This document shows positions 9,807 to 18,252 of a stretch of DNA of 64,000 nucleotides, piece after piece. Position numbers and translations under genes: made by a program. Below the pieces are notes generated by a model that saw only the letters and a list, made by a program, of their open reading frames with translations, was not told the DNA's origin and made no database searches. Positions within the stretch are counted from its first letter, which is position 1, and every line of letters starts with the position of its first letter. This stretch comes from Leptotrichia trevisanii DSM 22070 (GTDB lineage: Bacteria; Fusobacteriota; Fusobacteriia; Fusobacteriales; Leptotrichiaceae): NCBI RefSeq assembly GCF_000482505.1, contig NZ_KI519444.1:48953-112952 (forward strand), written 5' to 3'.

Positions 9807-10496
9807 TTATCTTGAACCAGCTAATATTTCATTTAATACTGCGATTTCCTTTTTTACTTCGTCATTAGAATATTTTGAATTATAATCTCGTAAGTATCCT
9901 AATGCTTTTGAAAAATCCCCTTTTGATTTATAGGCAATGCCTATCCCAAGTTTTGCTTCCGCCTGATTTTCATCCTGTGATAAAATTCTAGTGTAATAGT
10001 CGATTGACTTCTCGTTATCCCCCATTAGTCGTGAACCAATCGCAATTACATACATTACAGGAATATCAGGTGCTTCATCTTTTAATGCCAGATTTACTGC
10101 TTTTTCGTAAAGTCCATCACGAAAGTAAAGCTGTGCCATTCTGAATGTAGCTGATGAGCTTTTTTTGGCAAGTGTGGCATTTTCGTAATTTGCATAGGAA
10201 TTGTATTTTGCCTCAGTTGATATGTCCTCAGTCTGTGTTGCGGGCATAGTTCCTGTGTCAACTGTCTTTTTTTCCTCTTTAGGCTTGCTTTTTTCGCTTC
10301 CCTGCTCAAGTGCCTTTCTTGTATTGTCATCAGCTTCGGTTGTTGGCGGTACTGCCGGTGTTCTTTCCTCTTCAACAGTTGTCGCATCTCCACCATTATT
10401 AGTCCCTATGTTTTCTGCAATATAGTAGTTTGCCTTTACTACAGTTGTAAAGGAAAGTAGTAACATCCCCATTATTATTCGTCTTAATTTCTCCAT
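9807..10496 (-). CDS. Secreted tetratricopeptide-repeat protein
   Basis: A 229-residue exported protein. The signal peptide at residues 1-22 ends VVKA before NYYI. A low-complexity Thr/Pro/Glu/Lys linker follows at about 30-90. The C-terminal 130 residues carry tetratricopeptide-like helix pairs (FRMAQLYFRDGLYEKAVNLA; AKLGIGIAYKSKGDFSKALG). AGGAGGG lies five bases before the ATG. The dprA GTG starts about 20 bases downstream, so the two may be cotranscribed. It may be a periplasmic scaffold of an envelope complex; no specific partner can be read from the sequence. Confidence 0.8.
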   Translation of the reverse strand: MEKLRRIIMGMLLLSFTTVVKANYYIAENIGTNNGGDATTVEEERTPAVPPTTEADDNTRKALEQGSEKSKPKEEKKTVDTGTMPATQTEDISTEAKYNSYANYENATLAKKSSSATFRMAQLYFRDGLYEKAVNLALKDEAPDIPVMYVIAIGSRLMGDNEKSIDYYTRILSQDENQAEAKLGIGIAYKSKGDFSKALGYLRDYNSKYSNDEVKKEIAVLNEILAGSR

Positions 10497-10694
10497 TTTT
10501 CCCTCCTGACTACATAATTTTAATATTATATAACATCTAAAATCAAATAAATTTATTTAATCAAAAATTTTAATTTCAGATTTCAAAGTGTTCTCCTTAA
10601 ATTATACACAAAAAACACACCTCTTATATTTGTCTTTTCTTTGAATATAATTTTAATATTTTGTCAAGCTGAATTTGAGGAATCAAAGATTAAA

Positions 10695-12083
10695 TTAGAA
10701 TTCCAAATTTTTAGTTGTTCTCGGGAACGGAATTACGTCTCTTATATTAGTCATTCCAGTAATATACATAAGCATTCTGTCAAACCCAAGTCCAAATCCT
10801 GAATGTGGCACACTTCCATATTTTCTCAAGTCCAAGTACCACCAGTAATCTTCTTCTTTTAATCCCATTTCGTGAATTTTTCCTAAAAGAACATCATAGT
10901 CATCTTCCCTTTGGCTTCCACCTACAATTTCTCCAATTCCTGGTGCTAGTAAGTCAACCGCTCTTACAGTTTTTCCATCTTCATTTAATTTCATATAAAA
11001 TGCTTTTATATCTTTTGGATAGTCTGTTACAAATACTGGCTTTTTAAAGTGTTTTTCTGCCAAGTATCTCTCATGTTCAGTCTGCAAGTCAATTCCCCAT
11101 TCAACTTCATACTCAAATTTCTGATCAGCCTTTTTCAAAATTTCGATAGCTTCTGTATAAGTGATTCTACCAAATTCATTATTTACCAAAGTGTCGAGTC
11201 TGTTAAACAAATCCTTGTCTACAAACTGGTTAAAAAATTCCATTTCTTCCTTAGCATTTTCCCTTACATAAGTTACAATGTATTTTATCATTTCCTCAAT
11301 AATATCCATATTTACATCCAAATCTGCAAATGCAATTTCAGGCTCCATCATCCAAAATTCTGCAGCGTGTTTTGGAGTATTAGATTTCTCAGCCCTGAAT
11401 GTAGGCCCAAAAGTATATGTATTTTTAAACGCTGTCGCAAATGTTTCAACATTTAACTGCCCACTTACCGTAAGATTTGCCTCTTTTCCAAAGAAATCCT
11501 GCTTAAAGTCAATGCTTCCATTTTCTGTTTTTGGAACATTATTTATATCAAGTGTCGTAAGCCTAAACATTTCTCCAGCACCTTCCGCATCACTTCCAGT
11601 AATTATTGGAGTTTGAACATACACAAAGTTCTTTTCCTGAAAAAATTTATGAATTGCATAAGACAAAATTGAACGCACTCTGAAAGTTGCAAAAAACGCA
11701 TTAGTTCTAGGACGTAAATGTGCAATTGTTCTCAAAAATTCAAAGCTGTGTCTTTTATTTTGCAACGGATAATCTGAATCAGCTTTTTGATATACAGAAA
11801 TTTTTGTTGCCTTAATTTCATAATCCTGCCCTTTCCCCAATGATTCCACTGCAATTCCTGTAACTTTAATAGAAGTCGAAATTGTAAGTTTAGAAATTTC
11901 CTCAAAATTTTCCAGCCCTTCTTCAAACACAACTTGTATCCCCGTAAAAAAAGTTCCGTCATTCAGCTCAATAAACCCAAAGTTCTTCTGACTTCTAATC
12001 TTTTTCACCCATCCATTAATTTCAATTTCTTTTCCTAAATACTCTTTTGTATTTTTTTGAAGTTCTCTTAATTCTAATAACAT
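10695..12083 (-). CDS. asnS: Asparaginyl-tRNA synthetase
   Basis: Class IIb aminoacyl-tRNA synthetase that charges tRNA-Asn. An N-terminal OB-fold anticodon-binding domain ([21 protein letters not shown]) is followed by the class II core: motif 1 region [19 protein letters not shown], motif 2 [20 protein letters not shown], and motif 3 [16 protein letters not shown]. The 462-residue length and the PFPR-containing C-terminus fit AsnRS rather than AspRS. The TATAAT-like sequence lies only about 25 bases upstream of the ATG, so the 5' untranslated region may be very short. Confidence 0.97.
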   Translation of the reverse strand: MLLELRELQKNTKEYLGKEIEINGWVKKIRSQKNFGFIELNDGTFFTGIQVVFEEGLENFEEISKLTISTSIKVTGIAVESLGKGQDYEIKATKISVYQKADSDYPLQNKRHSFEFLRTIAHLRPRTNAFFATFRVRSILSYAIHKFFQEKNFVYVQTPIITGSDAEGAGEMFRLTTLDINNVPKTENGSIDFKQDFFGKEANLTVSGQLNVETFATAFKNTYTFGPTFRAEKSNTPKHAAEFWMMEPEIAFADLDVNMDIIEEMIKYIVTYVRENAKEEMEFFNQFVDKDLFNRLDTLVNNEFGRITYTEAIEILKKADQKFEYEVEWGIDLQTEHERYLAEKHFKKPVFVTDYPKDIKAFYMKLNEDGKTVRAVDLLAPGIGEIVGGSQREDDYDVLLGKIHEMGLKEEDYWWYLDLRKYGSVPHSGFGLGFDRMLMYITGMTNIRDVIPFPRTTKNLEF

Positions 12084-12508
12084 ATATTTCTGTATGAAAA
12101 ATTATAACAATTTTTACAAAATTCACACAGCTCCTTTCTTTAATTTTTATTCTATAAATTTTTATTTATTCTTCTATATTTTCATATTATAACACAAATT
12201 CCTATATATTTTAATATTAAATTTGAAAATTTGTTTCATAGTAAATTTTGGTATATTGTATAATTAAGTGCAACATCTAAAATATATTAAAAAAACATAG
12301 TAAAAATAATATACTAATATCTTCCACAAAATTTAGAAAGAATCATTCTTACTATGCTTAATAATAATAACACGACTTTAAAGAAATATCGCTATAAATA
12401 TTTAATTCCTTCTGATAAATGAAGAAGAAAAAATCAACTATAATTCAATTGCACAATTTTATTGAAATACTCTCCATTCTTTTTGTATTTTTTCCACTTT
12501 TTCAGTTA
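12084..12508. other. Intergenic region between cas4 and asnS
   Basis: About 425 bases of very AT-rich DNA downstream of the cas operon and upstream of asnS. Near 12130 on the minus strand an AGGAG followed by GTG precedes asnS but opens a frame that is not continuous with it. A small AAGAAT/ATTCTT palindrome lies near 12342. I see no gene, array, tRNA or convincing terminator. Confidence 0.5.
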
Positions 12509-13132
12509 TTATCTTCCACATATTTTTTTATAATAACAATCTCTGCATTTTGTCCCACCTTCTACTTCCAACGGATATCGTTCTGTTTTTATCAATTCCA
12601 ATATTTGAGCAATTTGTCGTTTTATTATTTCAAAATCTTTAGTTGCATATTCTATTTTTTTCAATGACAATCCATCCAAAAATAATATATAGCCTCTTTG
12701 AGATTCAATTTTATAATTCTCTTCAATCAACATAGAAAACATTGCCATTAGATATTTGTATTTTTTGTCTTCTCTTGCGGTATATTTTGAATTGTAATAA
12801 TAAAGCGGAACTATTGTTTCATCTTGTAAATAAAGTATTTCATCTATTTTTCCATAAAAATGATATTTTTCTGAATACAGTTCCTTGTAAAATTCTTTAT
12901 TTTCCCACTGTGACAAGTTATTTATGTCCTTTTTTCTTAACTTTAATCTTTCCCAAATCCACTTTCTATTTATACTTCCTTTTCCTTCCATCCGTTTTTC
13001 TTCTTTCCTTTTAAAATCATCCATTTTATTCCCAAACACCTTCAACACTTCTTCGTAATATATTATTCTAGGACAATAAACGTAATCTATAACTTGAAAA
13101 ATTGATATTCCTTGATTTTTACTGATATCCAT
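12509..13132 (-). CDS. cas4: CRISPR-associated Cas4, atypical active site
   Basis: Adaptation-associated Cas4 of the RecB/PD-(D/E)XK fold, which trims prespacers with Cas1-Cas2. The Fe-S ligands are present: Cys in YCPR near the N-terminus and CRDCYYKKIC at the C-terminus. GKIDEIL supplies the motif II Asp. Where active Cas4 proteins have a P-(x)-E-Y-K motif, this one reads PLYYYNSK, with the Glu replaced by Tyr, so nuclease activity may be lost. GAGGTGAAA lies just before the ATG. It is the last gene of the cas1-cas2-cas4 order, which is common beside type I-B loci, although no type I effector is in the window. Confidence 0.88.
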   Translation of the reverse strand: MDISKNQGISIFQVIDYVYCPRIIYYEEVLKVFGNKMDDFKRKEEKRMEGKGSINRKWIWERLKLRKKDINNLSQWENKEFYKELYSEKYHFYGKIDEILYLQDETIVPLYYYNSKYTAREDKKYKYLMAMFSMLIEENYKIESQRGYILFLDGLSLKKIEYATKDFEIIKRQIAQILELIKTERYPLEVEGGTKCRDCYYKKICGR

Positions 13133-13146
13133 TTACTTTCACCTCT

Positions 13147-13437
13147 TTAAAAAAATAGCACTGGTTTTTCATCTTGAACAATATCTTTCTCAAAGGCAAG
13201 TCCCAGTAATGTCGCTTTTTTATAATCTGCATCACACACTGGAAAAATATATACCGAATCTTCCCTCAAATCAATAACTTTTTTACTTTCTTTTATAATC
13301 TGATCTATTTCATCCTTTTCTATATTTCCCAGAAATACTGATTTCTGAACTCTGTATAATCCATGCTTTTGTGCTATCTTAATTAATCTGCTTCTATTTC
13401 TGTCATCTGTTATATCATATATGAACCACGTCATCAT
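13147..13437 (-). CDS. cas2: CRISPR-associated endoribonuclease-fold Cas2
   Basis: Structural partner of Cas1 in the spacer-integration complex. The ferredoxin-like fold starts MTWFIYDITDDRNRSRL with the conserved Asp after the first strand, and continues through GLYRVQKSVFLG to the fifth strand VYIFPVCDADYKKA. At 96 residues it is full length. AGGTGA precedes the ATG by six bases. It lies 57 bases after cas1 and 14 before cas4, so the three probably form one transcript. Confidence 0.95.
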   Translation of the reverse strand: MMTWFIYDITDDRNRSRLIKIAQKHGLYRVQKSVFLGNIEKDEIDQIIKESKKVIDLREDSVYIFPVCDADYKKATLLGLAFEKDIVQDEKPVLFF

Positions 13438-13494
13438 TTTTAATCACCTGCTTAACGTATTTTTAAATTTACGCAATTTAATTTATTAACAATT

Positions 13495-14466
13495 TTATTT
13501 TGATATTAAACGATTTGCCAATTCGTGACATTCAAACTGTAATTTATCCAAATTTGATATATTTCTATTGTTATACCGCACCTTTTTTTCCAATCTGTTA
13601 TAAAAACTTTCCACCAAAACTTTTTTCCCATCGCCTGCTAATGTAACACCGTCCCCTTCTCTTTTGAAAAAATATTTTTGGACTCTCTTTTGGGTAAAAA
13701 GCGAAAATACTGTTCTGCTAGCTAAATGTCTGTAACCTTCAATAATATCAAAAACAAGCGATTTTTTCCCGTAATTATCTGTATGGATTATTCCAATGTA
13801 AGGATCTAATCCTGCGATTATGCAGGCTTTTTCAACTTTACTATACAATATTCCAAAAGCGTAATTTAACATTGCATTAAATTCATCTTCGGCTGGATGC
13901 ATACTTCTTTTTTCAAATTTAAATTCTTTTGGCATCAATTCTGACAATGTTTGATAGTATATTTTCGCCGCATTTCCTTCATATCCCATCAAAGTCCCTC
14001 TTTTTGCACTCACATCGCCTTCCACCAATTTTATTTGATAAATATATTTTTTCATTTCCTTTATTTTTTCATCTAAAAATTGCTTTTTTGCTTCTCTTTT
14101 TATTTTCAAATCTTCCAAATGCTCTGCACAATTTTTAATATTTTGTATTAATATCTGTTTTGCTATCTCAATCCCTTTTTGAGTCCCAAATATTTCCAGC
14201 TGTTTTCTTCTTATGTTAGCAGTCGAACCAAATTTACTTTGCCAAAATCTCCCATAAGGATTTCCAAAATCATCAACAATCACTATATCTATATTATTTT
14301 CAACTGCCAATCTTATCACATCTGTCGTCAAAAAAATCCCTTTCGCCAGCACTAATGACTTTATTTTTTGCGGAGCCACCGCCACCTTTTTCTCACTCGT
14401 TGTTATCTCAAACAAATCATCCCTCTTTTTCACCATTGTCCCTAAATCTGTTATATATAGTTCCAT
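13495..14466 (-). CDS. cas1: CRISPR-associated integrase Cas1
   Basis: Metal-dependent integrase that inserts spacers at the leader end of the array. The metal-binding Glu is in GYEGNAAKIYYQ, the His in IIHTDNYGKKSLVFDIIE, and the last acidic residue lies in that same segment. The N-terminal beta-rich domain (MELYITDLGTMVKKRDDLF) is complete. At 323 residues it is full length, and it has AAGGATAAAAGG before the ATG. It reads in the same direction as the array, whose leader is about 10 kb upstream, separated from it by the CARF and GTPase genes. Confidence 0.96.
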   Translation of the reverse strand: MELYITDLGTMVKKRDDLFEITTSEKKVAVAPQKIKSLVLAKGIFLTTDVIRLAVENNIDIVIVDDFGNPYGRFWQSKFGSTANIRRKQLEIFGTQKGIEIAKQILIQNIKNCAEHLEDLKIKREAKKQFLDEKIKEMKKYIYQIKLVEGDVSAKRGTLMGYEGNAAKIYYQTLSELMPKEFKFEKRSMHPAEDEFNAMLNYAFGILYSKVEKACIIAGLDPYIGIIHTDNYGKKSLVFDIIEGYRHLASRTVFSLFTQKRVQKYFFKREGDGVTLAGDGKKVLVESFYNRLEKKVRYNNRNISNLDKLQFECHELANRLISK

Positions 14467-14537
14467 AGCCTTTTATCCTTTCTTAGATAAGTTTTCAATT
14501 TTAAATTTATTTCCAAATTTGATTCCTATCCCTTTAA

Positions 14538-14556
14538 AGACTCTTTTTAAGAGTCT
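14538..14556 (-). terminator. Short hairpin between the EcsC gene and cas1
   Basis: AGACTCTT and AAGAGTCT form a perfect 8-bp stem with a 3-base loop. On the minus strand it is followed by TTTAAAGG rather than a long T-run, so it is at best a weak terminator separating the EcsC-family gene from cas1-cas2-cas4; it could instead be a processing site. Confidence 0.4.
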
Positions 14557-14589
14557 GAGTTACATTTGTCATTAATTTTTGCGATTACT

Positions 14590-15198
14590 TTACTTTTCTG
14601 AAAATACTTTTTTTGCTATATTCCCTATCGTTAATGTCATCCCTGTGTCAAATGCTCCACCAATTAATCCTCCTACAAATGGCATCATTTTCCCAATATT
14701 CACTAAACCTTTTTGCCCAAATTTTGTAACTAATCTGAATCCCACTTGCTGATTTATTTTTACTAATACTGCTACCGGAATCTTTTTTACTACTGCATTA
14801 ACTGCCATTTTTTCGCCAATTTTTATTCCTACATTTTTTAATATATTTGTTGCGGAGCTTCCTGTTAAACATGTATAAGCTATTGTTCTTACTTGATCGC
14901 TGTAAATATCATACCCATTTATATATGCTATTGCGGCTATCATTCTCAATTGTACATAAATCACACTTGTTATATTTGCTGGTATTGCTACTGGTAACAC
15001 TAATAATCCACCTAAGCCTGCTATAAATCCGTTTGTTCCACACAATACTGTTTGATATCCTATTAAATTGTCTATTGCTTTTTCTCTACTGCAACTTTGT
15101 CCTAAATAATCTTCTGCTAACTCCATAACTGTTCTTTCTCCTGGTAATACACCTTCTAACGAGCTGTCTAATAAGTTCATCATTTCTCTTTCTAACAT
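14590..15198 (-). CDS. EcsC-family glycine-rich membrane protein
   Basis: A 202-residue protein that matches the EcsC family: an amphipathic N-terminus, then GFIAGLGGLLVLPVAIPANI, then a helix with YVQLRMIAAIAYINGYDI, and a C-terminal glycine-rich segment MPFVGGLIGGAFDTGMTLTIG. The start is at 15198, because AGGAGGA lies six bases before that ATG; a longer frame to 15288 runs into gene debris. Family function is unsettled; members are membrane-associated. Its position among GTPases and glycine-zipper proteins of similar character suggests a membrane-acting set. Role in CRISPR unknown. Confidence 0.75.
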   Translation of the reverse strand: MLEREMMNLLDSSLEGVLPGERTVMELAEDYLGQSCSREKAIDNLIGYQTVLCGTNGFIAGLGGLLVLPVAIPANITSVIYVQLRMIAAIAYINGYDIYSDQVRTIAYTCLTGSSATNILKNVGIKIGEKMAVNAVVKKIPVAVLVKINQQVGFRLVTKFGQKGLVNIGKMMPFVGGLIGGAFDTGMTLTIGNIAKKVFSEK

Positions 15199-15280
15199 AG
15201 GTAATCCTCCTGATATTTTATTTTTACAAGTTATATTACCATTTTCTTTTAACTCATTTTCTCGATTTAATAACTTATTT

Positions 15281-15440
15281 TTATTCACATTTAAAATGAG
15301 ATTTTCTAACTTTTTCTTCTGAAATTTCCTTCACAAACTCTGCCAAATCGCTATCAATATTAATAAATCCTATTCCACCTGACTGATCATTCGTTAAATT
15401 TACAATCTCTCCTTTTCTATTGAATAAAATTTTTGATTAT
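15281..15440 (-). pseudogene. 3' gene remnant, family unknown
   Basis: On the minus strand a continuous frame without a start reads GEIVNLTNDQSGGIGF and INIDSDLAEFVKEISEEKV before its stop at 15281. The DNA at 15401-15440 is about 85 percent identical to 21502-21542, where it is again a fragment (NQKFYSLKNGEIVNES). Both look like debris of one gene family whose intact form is not in the window. Reading the upstream part (NQKFYSIEK) continuously would need a one-base frame change. Confidence 0.5.
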
Positions 15441-15696
15441 TTAAATTATATTTTCTAAAATCTAATCCTTATTTTTTACATTAATATCTTACCACTTCCA
15501 TATAACCTATTTTTCTTTGTTTTTATCCCAAATTTTTCCTCTTTATTTTAATTTTACTTCTCAATTTAAAAAAATCTACTTTTTTGTTTAACTGTTTTTT
15601 ATAAATAACTTATTCTTGTTTCTTTCATCTCTTTTTTACATCATAATTATAATTTATTTTTATAACTTATTTTTTTACAATATTAACCTTTTTTTC

Positions 15697-15737
15697 AAAA
15701 AAAGAAATTGCTCCAAAAAATTTGAAACAATTCTTTC
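15697..15737 (-). terminator. Terminator after the Csx20-like gene
   Basis: On the minus strand AAGAATTG pairs with CAATTTCTT (one bulged T) across an AT-rich loop and is followed directly by a run of seven T. It lies about 20 bases after the stop of the Csx20-like gene, as expected for a factor-independent terminator of the CARF operon. Confidence 0.65.
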
Positions 15738-15754
15738 ACATTTCTTTAAATATT

Positions 15755-16138
15755 TTATTCATATTCAATAAATTTTACATGCTTAAAATAACTTATTTTC
15801 TTTACGTTTTCGCCATCTTTTATTTCTTCAACATTTCTTTCAGTATAACTATATACAGGAATTAATCCGTTTTCTATTGACCATTTTACAAGATTATAAG
15901 TATACCCCCAGTTGCCTTGTATCAAAATTATATCTTTCTTGCCGAAATTTTCTTTAACAAATTTTTTTATTTTTTCCAAATTTTCTTTGTAATCTTTTTT
16001 TATTGAAACATTTGACCACATATTTTGCAATTCTTCTGGCAAACTTTCGATTTGTTTTACTCCATATTCTTCAATTAATTCTTTTTCCTGATTTTCTGTT
16101 AATTGGTGTGAAAATACTAATAATACCTTTTTCTCCAT
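15755..16138 (-). CDS. csx20: Csx20-like CRISPR accessory protein (putative ring nuclease)
   Basis: A 127-residue protein beginning MEKKVLLVFSHQLTENQ, with LPEELQNMWSNV near residue 45 and ILIQGNWGYTYNLVKWSIE near 85. From memory these match the Csx20 family, a small CARF-like group found beside type III CRISPR effectors and proposed to degrade cyclic oligoadenylate. The start is the ATG at 16138, with AGGAGATGG upstream; the longer frame begins inside the preceding gene. It follows the 640-residue CARF gene by 20 bases, so the effector and its likely off-switch are probably cotranscribed. Family assignment rests on motif recall and needs a profile search. Confidence 0.65.
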   Translation of the reverse strand: MEKKVLLVFSHQLTENQEKELIEEYGVKQIESLPEELQNMWSNVSIKKDYKENLEKIKKFVKENFGKKDIILIQGNWGYTYNLVKWSIENGLIPVYSYTERNVEEIKDGENVKKISYFKHVKFIEYE

Positions 16139-16158
16139 AGTCCATCTCCTTTTGTTTT

Positions 16159-18060
16159 CTAAATTTTCCATTTATCTGAAATTCTTACTGAATAATCTTT
16201 TTTTGCATTATTCATTTCAATAAAATCTGGAATTTTAATTTCGATTTTTTTATTTTCATTTTTTGCTTCTTTTTTTAATTTTTCCTTTATCACTTCATTT
16301 ATATTTTTAATTACATCTTTAAATTTAGTAATACTTTGATTTGGATTTTCAACTTTTTTAAAAATTTTTTCTATTTTATCACTTGTTACTGTACTATCAT
16401 ATCCTTTTATTTCTATTTCTCTCAATAATTCGTGTACTGGTTCATATTTAATAGGAACTTCAAAATTTCTTAATTTTAATATATTTTTCAAGCCTTTTTC
16501 TTCATTAAAATTTATTTTTAGAGTAAATGCTTCCAAATTATATTCAGATTTTATCGGTATTATTAAAATTCCATTTTTATAACTTAGACTATTTTCTAAT
16601 ATTTCTAACAATGTACTTTCCATATCATATTTTTTAATTTCTTCATAAAAATTATATTTCTTTGAGAACATCAATTTATAAATTTTTTCTAAAGAAATTT
16701 TTTTACTTTCTTTTTCTGATTCTTCTATATATTTTCTAATTTTTTCTTGTATATTGTCATCTATCTGGCTTTTTTTCATATCATTTACAATTCTTTCAAA
16801 ATAAAAATACGGCTTATTCGTTAAAATTACATATTTAAATTTCAAATATATCATTATTTCTTCTAAAGAATCATCCCATTCTTCTCTGTCTTCTAAATCT
16901 ATTCCATTTTCTTCACCCCTTCTAAAATCAGAGAAATTATTTTCAACGAAATCACTTTCTGATAATTTAAATTTGCTATCCTTTCCTTTTTTTCGACTAG
17001 AAAAAATCCAAACTAAATTTGCTAAATAAGCAACTCCCTTTTTAACTTTTGATATTTCCATATTACTAAACTCTCTGCTTTTTGCTAAAATTATATCCAA
17101 AAGTTTTTCAACATCTTCATAAAAATATTCAAAATTATTATATTTAATAATTTTATCTGCATTAAAAATTGTGTCCAATTCTTTATAAAAAAATGCCATA
17201 TCATTATTTCCATTGATTTCATACAAATTTCCAACTGCTTCAAAATTTCCTCTTCGTATGCTATCATTAATTCTTGAATAAATTCTCGCCGATTCTTTTA
17301 TCGGTTCCTTCATCAAACTCAACTTTGCTGATAATGCTATTCTTGGAGTTCCTCCGTTCTTATTCTCAACAAATTCATTTTCATTTATCATTGTATAACT
17401 GCTTAAAAATTTTTCATTCCAGTTTACTGCCTTTAATTGTCTTTCCACAGCAATTCTATAAAATGCAATTGAAATGGTTTTCATTCCCAAAGTCATATCC
17501 AAAATTGTACTGTCTTTATTTATTTTATTTTTTAAAACTAATTCTCTTAACTTTTTATAAGTTTCATCAACTGTCCTTCCATCAATTTCTACACCTTCTA
17601 TTTTTTCATTAAATTTACAATTATTTTTGTAGCTTTCAAATTTATATTCAGTTTCTTTCGTATAAAATAAATAAATTTTTTCTATATTATCAAATATTCT
17701 CAAATCTTTTTCAAAAGGATATTCTTCCAACAAACTATTTTTTGGCGATAAACTAAATGCTGAAACTATAACCTTCACTTTATTTATATCTATTTCACCG
17801 CTTATTTTTTCTCTTTCTTTTTTTATTAAATCCTCGTAACCCCTCTCTAAAAATTTTTCTTCTTCAGGAATTACTTTTTGTTTTTTAGGTATCCATTTCT
17901 CTTCTCCGTTAATTATATTTTTTTCCTGTTTCGGAAAGTAATACTTTATCACTGTATCAAGCAAATTATCCGATACTTTTTCTTCTTCATTAAGTAATGT
18001 TCCTACCAATATTTTTCTCACTCTTTCTCTTAATTCATTTCTAGTAACTGTATTTCCCAT
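16159..18060 (-). CDS. Large CARF-domain protein with unassigned C-terminal region
   Basis: About 633 residues. An alpha-helical N-terminal region of some 85 residues precedes a Rossmann-like CARF domain: VKVIVSAFSLSPKNS (strand 1 with a Ser-rich loop), and ILDMTLGMKTISIAFYRIA, the TxGxK-type nucleotide-binding motif. Long helical segments rich in Lys/Glu fill about 240-520. The last 110 residues, from PVHELLREIEIKGYDS to YSVRISDKW, look like a winged helix. No HEPN RxxxxH and no PD-(D/E)XK motif was found. The start is placed at the second Met (18060); 18081 is the alternative. It is followed closely by the Csx20-like gene. Confidence 0.7.
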   Translation of the reverse strand: MGNTVTRNELRERVRKILVGTLLNEEEKVSDNLLDTVIKYYFPKQEKNIINGEEKWIPKKQKVIPEEEKFLERGYEDLIKKEREKISGEIDINKVKVIVSAFSLSPKNSLLEEYPFEKDLRIFDNIEKIYLFYTKETEYKFESYKNNCKFNEKIEGVEIDGRTVDETYKKLRELVLKNKINKDSTILDMTLGMKTISIAFYRIAVERQLKAVNWNEKFLSSYTMINENEFVENKNGGTPRIALSAKLSLMKEPIKESARIYSRINDSIRRGNFEAVGNLYEINGNNDMAFFYKELDTIFNADKIIKYNNFEYFYEDVEKLLDIILAKSREFSNMEISKVKKGVAYLANLVWIFSSRKKGKDSKFKLSESDFVENNFSDFRRGEENGIDLEDREEWDDSLEEIMIYLKFKYVILTNKPYFYFERIVNDMKKSQIDDNIQEKIRKYIEESEKESKKISLEKIYKLMFSKKYNFYEEIKKYDMESTLLEILENSLSYKNGILIIPIKSEYNLEAFTLKINFNEEKGLKNILKLRNFEVPIKYEPVHELLREIEIKGYDSTVTSDKIEKIFKKVENPNQSITKFKDVIKNINEVIKEKLKKEAKNENKKIEIKIPDFIEMNNAKKDYSVRISDKWKI

Positions 18061-18167
18061 TTTTCTTCTTGTCCTTTCCATTCTTTAATATTTTTCTTTT
18101 ATAACAACCATATTGTATTTAAGTAAAACTAAAAAAATATCTCTTTAAATTTCCTTCTTTATCTTCA

Positions 18168-18189
18168 ACAAGGGGCCAAGGCCCCTTGT
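18168..18189. other. GC-rich perfect palindrome between the CARF genes
   Basis: ACAAGGGGCC-AA-GGCCCCTTGT is a 22-base near-perfect palindrome in otherwise AT-rich DNA, between the stop of the CARF-HEPN gene and the start of the large CARF gene. On the minus strand the hairpin is followed by TGAAGATAAAG, not a T-run, so it is more likely an RNA processing or stability element or a protein-binding site than a simple terminator. Confidence 0.7.
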
Positions 18190-18252
18190 AACTAATATTT
18201 ATTTCATTATATTTTCAAACTTACATAATTATCCAGAAGATTTAATGTATCG

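Noticed and set aside
12060-12130. Leader peptide or alternative start ahead of asnS (AGGAG then GTG)
   Set aside because: The frame is not the asnS frame and overlaps a likely -10 sequence; asnS starts normally at 12083.
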